DNA from: Solemya velum gill symbiont
GTDB lineage: Bacteria > Pseudomonadota > Gammaproteobacteria > Chromatiales > Chromatiaceae
DNA: 64,000 bases
Assembly: GCF_000787395.1 (NCBI RefSeq)
Contig: NZ_JRAA01000001.1
Location: 930,001-994,000, forward strand
Direction: 5' to 3'
Every line of letters begins with the position of its first letter. The first letter of the stretch is position 1. This document shows positions 57,097 to 64,000 of the stretch, one piece after another. Both the position numbers and the translations under genes were made by a program. The notes beneath the pieces are model-generated. The model did no database searches and was not told the origin of the DNA. It saw only the letters and a list, made by a program, of their open reading frames with translations.

Positions 57097-57822
57097 TCAG
57101 AGATAGCCCATTAATGTCAACAGCCAGGGCAATAGCATGGAAGTAAAGAGTGCCGATAGTGCCATCGCAAGACCGGAGAAAGCGCCCATTTCCGAACTGA
57201 CCTGGAACGCACGCGCCGTGCCGATACCGTGAGAGGTGACACCCATGGCCACACCCTTGACGCTGTCATCATTACAACCGATGAGATCGAATAGCCGGGT
57301 GCCTATGATAGCGCCGATAACGCCTGTGGTCACTACCAGTATAGCTGTCAGGGAAGGTAGTCCTCCAATTGCCTCTGCAATACCCATTGCCACTGGCGCA
57401 GTCACCGACTTGGGTGCTAGCGACAATGCTGTTTCAATTGAAGCGCCCAGGAACTCGGCAATATAAACAGCGCTGATGCCGCCAGATATAATTCCAGCAA
57501 CAATCGCGCTCATCAACGGAAAGAAAACCGTCCTGAGCTTACGCATCTGACGATAGAGTGGAACGGCAAGAGCAACTGTCGCCGGGCCAAGAAGAAAATG
57601 GATAAACTGGGCACCATCGAAATAGGTAGCGTAATCCATACCGGTTACAGACAACATAATAACCAACATTATGACGGCAATAACCACAGGATTAAGTATT
57701 GGTTTGGAACCGAATTTCTCATGGATTTTTACAGCCGCCAGGTAGGCAACCAGTGTTGCGGTTAAACCAAACAGCGGAGTTGCAGACAGGTAAACCCAAA
57801 GCTGAACAATCTCGCCTTTCAT
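57097..57822 (-). CDS. LrgB/CidB-type membrane protein
   Basis: A 241-aa membrane protein with about seven helices. Family motifs are visible: LLGPATVALAVPLYRQMRKL (about 80-99), LAPKSVTAPVAMGIAEAIGG (about 143-162), and GVAMGVTSHGIGTARAFQ near residue 201. LrgB acts with LrgA in the Cid/Lrg system, linked to control of murein hydrolase activity or programmed lysis, and in some organisms to pyruvate or glycolate transport. The start overlaps lrgA by 4 nt. With PFOR in the same genome, a pyruvate or small-acid transport function is worth considering, but this is inference. Confidence 0.85.
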   Translation of the reverse strand: MKGEIVQLWVYLSATPLFGLTATLVAYLAAVKIHEKFGSKPILNPVVIAVIMLVIMLSVTGMDYATYFDGAQFIHFLLGPATVALAVPLYRQMRKLRTVFFPLMSAIVAGIISGGISAVYIAEFLGASIETALSLAPKSVTAPVAMGIAEAIGGLPSLTAILVVTTGVIGAIIGTRLFDLIGCNDDSVKGVAMGVTSHGIGTARAFQVSSEMGAFSGLAMALSALFTSMLLPWLLTLMGYL

Positions 57823-58163
57823 CCTCTATTACTCCGCATCAGGAACTTCATCGTCAGCGCAGTAACAACCATGCCGAGTATACTGCTGATCACAAGAGCG
57901 ATTGATATTGCAGGCCAGTTTTCTCCAAGCAGCTCAAAGTGGGTGATCACTCCGACACCTGCCGGGACAAACAGAAGAGAAAGATTTTTCAGCAATCCCT
58001 CAACCGTCACTTCCATTGTCTCTGCTAACGCATCCCTGGCAAGCAATGTGAGAAACAGCAACAACATTCCGATCACCGGACCTGGTACGGGTAACTCCAT
58101 GTAGCGAGCCAACAGCTCTCCGCAAAGCTGGTAGAAAAGCAGTAGTGTAATAGTCGCTAACAA
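57819..58163 (-). CDS. LrgA/CidA-type holin-like membrane protein
   Basis: A 114-aa protein with four hydrophobic segments (about 3-20, 28-44, 56-78, 85-108). LrgA/CidA landmarks: LPVPGPVIGMLLLFLTLL (about 25-42) and LLKNLSLLFVPAGVGVITHF (about 57-76). The start is a TTG at 58163 with the very strong Shine-Dalgarno GGGAGGT at 6 nt; no ATG competes. It pairs with lrgB (4-nt overlap) and follows modC by 17 nt, so it may share the molybdate operon's transcript. Confidence 0.87.
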   Translation of the reverse strand: MLATITLLLFYQLCGELLARYMELPVPGPVIGMLLLFLTLLARDALAETMEVTVEGLLKNLSLLFVPAGVGVITHFELLGENWPAISIALVISSILGMVVTALTMKFLMRSNRG

Positions 58164-58180
58164 GTTACTACCTCCCGGCG

Positions 58181-59248
58181 TTACAACAGTGCGATTCCTT
58201 TTACCTGTGCAAATATCTGTTTTCCACGATGAAGTTCAAGCATCTCAGCAGACCGTTTCGTTATGCGTGACAGCATAGTCTGATCATCATCAAGTTTGAG
58301 TCTCACCATCATCTGGCTGTTATCCAACTCTTCCCTCCCAAGTACTGTTACCGGAAGAATATTGAGAATGCTTGTATCCCTGTGTTCACTCAATGCAAGA
58401 CTGACATCACGGGCATAGATTTGTACTCGTAACCTTGTTCCTGTTCCAGTATATCCCGACAAGCCGACACGACTACCTGCAACATTGATCCAGGTAATCT
58501 GGTCCTTTTCATCATACTCAATAACATCTCCCTCGATAATTGCAGTAGCTGTGTCCTTGTGTGATAGTGGGAGGTTGAGTCGCGTCATAAACAGGTGTGC
58601 ATCACCTGTTGCCGTTACCTTACCATCATCCATCAGTACGATTCTGTCGGCCAGGCGTGCCGCTTCGTTATGATCGTGTGAAATATAGAGTAATGGAATT
58701 GATAATTCGGTATGCAGCTGTTCCAGGTAAGGGAATATTTCCTGCTTTGCCTTATTATCCAGAGCTGCAAGCGGTTCATCCATCAAGAGAAGACTGGGGC
58801 TGGTAAGTAGTGCACGCGCAATTGCAACCCGCTGGCGTTCACCACCGGATAACTGACCTGGTGCACGATTAAGCAATGGCTCCACACCAAGCAGAGAAAC
58901 AGCGTCATCAAAGTCGATCCTTTTATCCTGTTTGCTAACTCGCTTGTAGCCATACTCGATATTCTTTCTTACAGAGAGGTGTGGAAAAAGACTCGCTTCC
59001 TGGAACACATAACCAATCGGCCTGTGGTGTGGTGGCGTGAAATGCGTTCCATCCTGCCAGACATCTCCATTGAAACGAATTTCACATTGATCTGTTTTCA
59101 ATAAACCGGCAATTGCCCTGAGCACAGTTGTCTTTCCTGATCCTGAAGGACCGTAGAGGAGAGTCACACCTGACGATTCACACTCGAAGTCAACATCGAG
59201 CGAAAACGTGTCCAGGTCAGTTTGCAGTTTTACACTGAGTTCGCTCAT
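58181..59248 (-). CDS. modC: Molybdate ABC transporter ATP-binding protein ModC
   Basis: ATPase of the molybdate importer (355 aa from the ATG at 59248, which overlaps the modB stop as ATGA; the open frame upstream lies over modB and is ignored). Walker [19 protein letters not shown] (about 31-48), signature [16 protein letters not shown] (about 131), Walker [13 protein letters not shown] and the H loop [11 protein letters not shown]-terminal MOBE/TOBE domain (about 280-353; [26 protein letters not shown]) binds molybdate in ModC proteins and supports molybdate over sulfate specificity. Molybdenum supply would serve MoCo enzymes; moaB is encoded at 9.4 kb. Confidence 0.95.
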   Translation of the reverse strand: MSELSVKLQTDLDTFSLDVDFECESSGVTLLYGPSGSGKTTVLRAIAGLLKTDQCEIRFNGDVWQDGTHFTPPHHRPIGYVFQEASLFPHLSVRKNIEYGYKRVSKQDKRIDFDDAVSLLGVEPLLNRAPGQLSGGERQRVAIARALLTSPSLLLMDEPLAALDNKAKQEIFPYLEQLHTELSIPLLYISHDHNEAARLADRIVLMDDGKVTATGDAHLFMTRLNLPLSHKDTATAIIEGDVIEYDEKDQITWINVAGSRVGLSGYTGTGTRLRVQIYARDVSLALSEHRDTSILNILPVTVLGREELDNSQMMVRLKLDDDQTMLSRITKRSAEMLELHRGKQIFAQVKGIALL

Positions 59249-59913
59249 GTGTCCCTGTCCTGGAATCGCCTGTCGATCATATACATCAAAACCAGCGTGA
59301 TAAACGCAAAAGCGAGTAATCCTGCCGCCATCATGTGAGCCTGGCCCCATTCAAGCGCTTCAACATGATCATATATAGCAACTGAGAGCACCCTGGTTTC
59401 ACCCGGTATATTTCCACCAATCATCAGCACCACGCCGAATTCGCCCACAGTGTGAGCAAAGCCCAATACACTACCGGTTAAAAATCCGCGTCTTGCTAAT
59501 GGCACCGCAACGCTGAAAAAACTCTCCAACGGGCTTGCTCCAAGTGTTGCAGCCACTTCCATTGGCCTTTTTCCGATTGACTCGAATGCGTTTCTTATTG
59601 GCTGTACAACAAAGGGCATTGAATAGATCACCGAGCCAACAACCAGTCCTGCAAATGTAAAGGGCAAGGTCCCGAGACCAAGCGTGGTCGTCAGGTTTCC
59701 TAGCGGACCTTCAGGACCCAGCAGCATCAGAAGATAAAAACCCAGCACCGTTGGTGGCAGAACAAGTGGCAGGGCAACAATGCTACCAACAACCTCTTTC
59801 CACCATGCATTTGAACGCGCAAGCCACCAGGCAAGTGGCGTTCCTATGATAAGCAGTGTCAGTGTTGTCACCGAAGCGAGTTTGACTGTCAACCAAACAG
59901 TTTGCCACTCCAT
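59245..59913 (-). CDS. modB: Molybdate ABC transporter permease ModB
   Basis: A 222-aa inner-membrane permease with about five to six helices. The permease loop is [25 protein letters not shown] (about 118-142) and a conserved [24 protein letters not shown] follows (about 150-173), both typical of ModB. Starts 2 nt after modA and overlaps modC by 4 nt, as in most modABC operons. Confidence 0.95.
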   Translation of the reverse strand: MEWQTVWLTVKLASVTTLTLLIIGTPLAWWLARSNAWWKEVVGSIVALPLVLPPTVLGFYLLMLLGPEGPLGNLTTTLGLGTLPFTFAGLVVGSVIYSMPFVVQPIRNAFESIGKRPMEVAATLGASPLESFFSVAVPLARRGFLTGSVLGFAHTVGEFGVVLMIGGNIPGETRVLSVAIYDHVEALEWGQAHMMAAGLLAFAFITLVLMYMIDRRFQDRDT

Positions 59914-59915
59914 GC

Positions 59916-60689
59916 TTATTCCCTCTCTCCTTGTTTTGCGACGCGATAACCTGAAGAGACAATTTTTTCCATTGCCTCCTCGCTACTCAAATAAGCAAAG
60001 AGTTCTGTTGCAGCAGCATTTGACGCTCCTCGCTTGAGGAGCAGGGCGTCCTGTTTAATTGGTGAATAGAGATTCTGCGGAACCTGCCAGCAGTTGACAC
60101 CTGGTGTCGATATCACCTGGGCTTTTGCGATAAATGCATAGGTTGCATTTCCCGTCATCATGAACTGATAGGTTTGAGCAATATTCTCTCCTGTGATCAT
60201 GCGACCCCTGAGTGCATCATTGAGACCAAGATTATGCACCACCTCTTTTGCTGCCGTACCGTAAGGGGCAGTTTGCGGATTTGCTATGGCCAGGTATTGA
60301 TAACTTTCGTCTTTTAAAGCTTCCGGCGATACCTTCTTTGAAATATCAGAACTACAGAGGTATAGCTCTCCAATCGCGTAAGTGAGTAATTGCTTACCTA
60401 GATTTTTTTTCTTCAGGATCGCGGGTCTTTCTTGATCCGCTGCAAGAAACATATCATAAGGCGCCCCATAGATGATCTGCGTATAGAGCTTTCCTGTTGA
60501 ACCAGAACTAAACCTGATGGTGTGCCCCGAGGTTTCTTCGAACTCTGTCACGAGCCGCTTCATCACTGGTACAAAATTCGACGCGACAGCAACCGTCGCA
60601 GTTTCTGCGCAGAGGAGTGACGGAATCATCAGTGCCACAAACAGTGATCCTTTAGCAGGAAAACTCATCTGCATAGCAGTTACCAACAT
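59916..60689 (-). CDS. modA: Molybdate-binding periplasmic protein ModA
   Basis: Periplasmic receptor for molybdate/tungstate (257 aa as an ORF). A signal peptide ends near [12 protein letters not shown]. The ligand-binding parts are [20 protein letters not shown] (mature N terminus), [27 protein letters not shown] (residues contacting the oxyanion) and the ATGNATYAF-like [16 protein letters not shown]. Start codon uncertain: ATG at 60689, 60674 or 60668; none has a clear Shine-Dalgarno, and the 45-aa ORF before it ends inside this start region, so coupling to it is likely. Confidence 0.93.
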   Translation of the reverse strand: MLVTAMQMSFPAKGSLFVALMIPSLLCAETATVAVASNFVPVMKRLVTEFEETSGHTIRFSSGSTGKLYTQIIYGAPYDMFLAADQERPAILKKKNLGKQLLTYAIGELYLCSSDISKKVSPEALKDESYQYLAIANPQTAPYGTAAKEVVHNLGLNDALRGRMITGENIAQTYQFMMTGNATYAFIAKAQVISTPGVNCWQVPQNLYSPIKQDALLLKRGASNAAATELFAYLSSEEAMEKIVSSGYRVAKQGERE

Positions 60690-60817
60690 CCAGGTAATTT
60701 ATCTGTGTAGATGTTTGCCATCTCTCCTTTCTGGTACATTGCAAATGTATAGCCCATCACTATGCCAGCAACCAATAGCAGCAGGGCAACAAACAGATTA
60801 CGCTTTTTTATATTCAT
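60680..60817 (-). CDS. 45-aa single-span membrane ORF between MFS and modA
   Basis: A short ORF whose ATG (60817) overlaps the MFS stop (60814-60816, ATGA) and whose stop overlaps the modA ATG at 60689. It starts MNIKKRNLF, has one hydrophobic helix (about 9-27), and ends with a soluble tail containing [18 protein letters not shown]. Lys-rich N terminus and helix suggest a type II membrane micro-protein. Both end overlaps argue for real translation in the MFS-mod transcript. I do not recognise a family. Alternative: a coupling leader for modA with no function as a peptide. Confidence 0.55.
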   Translation of the reverse strand: MNIKKRNLFVALLLLVAGIVMGYTFAMYQKGEMANIYTDKLPGCW

Positions 60818-62016
60818 GTCGATCTGGTTACAAGTTGGCCGACGGGACGCTCCCTTATCGGAAAATTGAGTAGAGCTGCCATGATACTAAGTGCAATGGC
60901 TATCATCCAAACAGAGTCATAATTCCCTAGACGGTCATAGAAATAGCCGCCCATCCAGCCGCCAAGGAATGCCCCAACCTGGTGCAATAGGAAAACAATA
61001 CCACTTAACATCGACAGGTTTGCCGTACCAAAGAGCGTCGCAACAATACCATTTGTCAGGGGTACGGTACTAAGCCACAGGAAGCCCATCAGTGAACTGA
61101 AAATATAGACCGTTGTTTGTGTAATAGGAAAGAGGATGAATATGAGTGTGACTAGCGATCTAAGAGAGTAAATACTCACTAACAAGTAGGGCTTACTCAT
61201 TTTTCCACCCAGGTATCCGAAGCAATAAGTACCAAATATATTAAAAAGGCCGATCAGTGCCAGCGCAGTTGCACCAGTGGCTGGCCCCAGCCCTTCATCA
61301 ACGAGGAAGGCTGGCAGGTGTGTTCCGATAAACACAACCTGGAAACCGCAAACGAAAAACCCCAATGATAATAACCAGAAATCCCGTTCATTCCATGCTT
61401 CGCTCAAAATATCCTTGAGTGGTAATCTTTTCGCTATCGAACACTCTTTTTCCATCAGCGGTATCGCCAGTGGAATAATGACTGCTGTCACCAGCGCGAG
61501 TAGAAGCAGTGACTGCTGCCAACCGATGAAACTGATGAAGTGATTAGCAGCGGGCAAAAATGCGAACTGGCCGAGTGAACCAACTGCCATCGCAATACCC
61601 ATGGCGGCACTGCGTTTCTGCTCAGATACTGATCTGCCGATCACACCAAAAATGACCGATGCTGTTGTGCCGCTTAGTGCAATGCCTATCAATACACCTG
61701 CAGCAAATACCAGTGAAATTTCGGATGAAGAGTAACTCATCAGGATGTGACCAGCTGCGTAGAGCAGGCCACAAACAAGTACGACCGGACCAGCACCGTA
61801 ACGATCAGCAATCCTGCCCGTAAAAGGCTGGGTTATTCCCCAAACGATATTCTGAACTGCGATTGCAAAGGAGAAGATTTCACGTCCCCAGCCATTGCTG
61901 ATAGACATGGGTTGTAGGAACAGGCCGTATGTATGGCGAACGCCATAACCGGCTAATAGAACAAGGGAGCCGCAAACCAGTACGAGTAAGGGGGTACGCC
62001 AGTTATCTCTTATCAC
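60814..62016 (-). CDS. Major facilitator superfamily transporter
   Basis: A 400-aa MFS permease with twelve predicted helices. I prefer the GTG at 62016 (AGG at 7 nt; protein starts VIRDNWRTPLLVLVCG) over a TTG at 62031. The family-typical loop between helices 2 and 3 reads QPFTGRIADRYGAGPVVLVCG (split over about residues 62-82), and the second half has FGYLGGKMSKPYLL. The start of the protein and the motif YGVRHTYGLFLQPMS resemble the oxalate/formate and monocarboxylate-type carriers, but the substrate is not decidable. It is followed by the 45-aa ORF and modABC, so an anion role is conceivable. Two palindromes lie upstream. Confidence 0.85.
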   Translation of the reverse strand: MIRDNWRTPLLVLVCGSLVLLAGYGVRHTYGLFLQPMSISNGWGREIFSFAIAVQNIVWGITQPFTGRIADRYGAGPVVLVCGLLYAAGHILMSYSSSEISLVFAAGVLIGIALSGTTASVIFGVIGRSVSEQKRSAAMGIAMAVGSLGQFAFLPAANHFISFIGWQQSLLLLALVTAVIIPLAIPLMEKECSIAKRLPLKDILSEAWNERDFWLLSLGFFVCGFQVVFIGTHLPAFLVDEGLGPATGATALALIGLFNIFGTYCFGYLGGKMSKPYLLVSIYSLRSLVTLIFILFPITQTTVYIFSSLMGFLWLSTVPLTNGIVATLFGTANLSMLSGIVFLLHQVGAFLGGWMGGYFYDRLGNYDSVWMIAIALSIMAALLNFPIRERPVGQLVTRST

Positions 62017-62059
62017 CGTATGACCTGTCAATCGGAGCTGTAACCAGAAAACAGGTATA

Positions 62060-62072
62060 CACTATGATAGTG
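62060..62072. promoter_or_regulatory. Palindrome CACTAT-G-ATAGTG upstream of the MFS gene
   Basis: A perfect 13-bp palindrome 44 nt before the MFS start. It shares the core CACTA/TAGTG with the second palindrome at 62086-62101, so the two may be operator sites for one dimeric regulator. They do not match the ModE consensus well. Confidence 0.45.
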
Positions 62073-62085
62073 TTGTCCGATTAGT

Positions 62086-62101
62086 TAGTGACTACTCACT
62101 A
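62086..62101. promoter_or_regulatory. Palindrome TAGTGA-CTAC-TCACTA upstream of the MFS gene
   Basis: A perfect inverted repeat with 6-nt arms and a 4-nt spacer, between gyrB's stop and the MFS start. Spacing from the first palindrome (centre to centre about 27 nt) is two to three helical turns. Regulator unknown. Confidence 0.45.
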
Positions 62102-62137
62102 TACGATAAACCTATGTATAGCATTGGATTATCTCTA

Positions 62138-64000
<1,863 letters not shown>

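Overview
The window looks like the chromosome of a free-living or symbiotic gammaproteobacterium. Evidence: a UvrD whose first residues match the E. coli pattern, SlmA, YhdP, TldD/PmbA, RNase G, a GyrB of enterobacterial architecture, and a coaBC-dut-argB-slmA order like that of Pseudomonas. A CbbR-like LysR regulator, a TauE/SafE-type exporter and a large pyruvate:ferredoxin oxidoreductase (PFOR) / Rnf cluster would fit a facultatively anaerobic, possibly sulfur-oxidising autotroph; that lifestyle is inference. No rRNA, tRNA or CRISPR array was seen. gyrB runs off the right edge, so dnaA-dnaN-recF and the origin may lie just beyond it.

Layout. 0-7 kb: phosphate regulon on the minus strand (phoB-phoR-pstS-pstC-pstA-pstB), with a near-perfect Pho box before phoB and a terminator-like hairpin between pstS and pstC. 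7-13 kb: SPOR protein, argS, moaB, a structured intergenic stretch, a small membrane protein and priA. 13-24.8 kb: TSUP permease, DUF4124 protein, slmA-argB-dut-coaBC, hemN, radC, a YheT-type hydrolase, tsaC-hemF, and a compact run of DUF350 protein, lytic transglycosylase, GNAT and small lipoprotein.

24.9-35.9 kb is the most distinctive part, a co-directional minus-strand cluster read as rnfB - PFOR - rnfC - rnfD - rnfG - rnfE - rnfA - small Cys-rich membrane protein - ferredoxin:NADP+ reductase. Most junctions overlap or nearly touch. PFOR is about 1556 aa, much longer than ordinary NifJ, and its C-terminal ferredoxin domain lies in the +1 frame just past the stop. rnfB is also split by a +1 shift. 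Together the genes would link pyruvate/acetyl-CoA, ferredoxin, NAD(H), NADP(H) and a transmembrane ion gradient.

36-49.4 kb: thioredoxin, then a plus-strand housekeeping run (hemB, aroE, rlmH, maf, rng, yhdP, nitrilase, tldD, pmbA, cbbR-like). 49.4-53 kb is accessory: OmpA-like lipoprotein, a complete IS30-family element inserted just before psiE, a frameshifted GNAT gene and a CPBP protease. 53-64 kb, all minus strand: uvrD, rarD, TPR lipoprotein, lrgB-lrgA, modC-modB-modA, a 45-aa membrane ORF missed by simple ORF cut-offs, an MFS transporter and gyrB.

Three genes (PFOR, rnfB, one GNAT) carry single-nucleotide frame breaks with the downstream domain otherwise intact. Sequencing or assembly error, recent mutation and recoding cannot be separated from the sequence alone.
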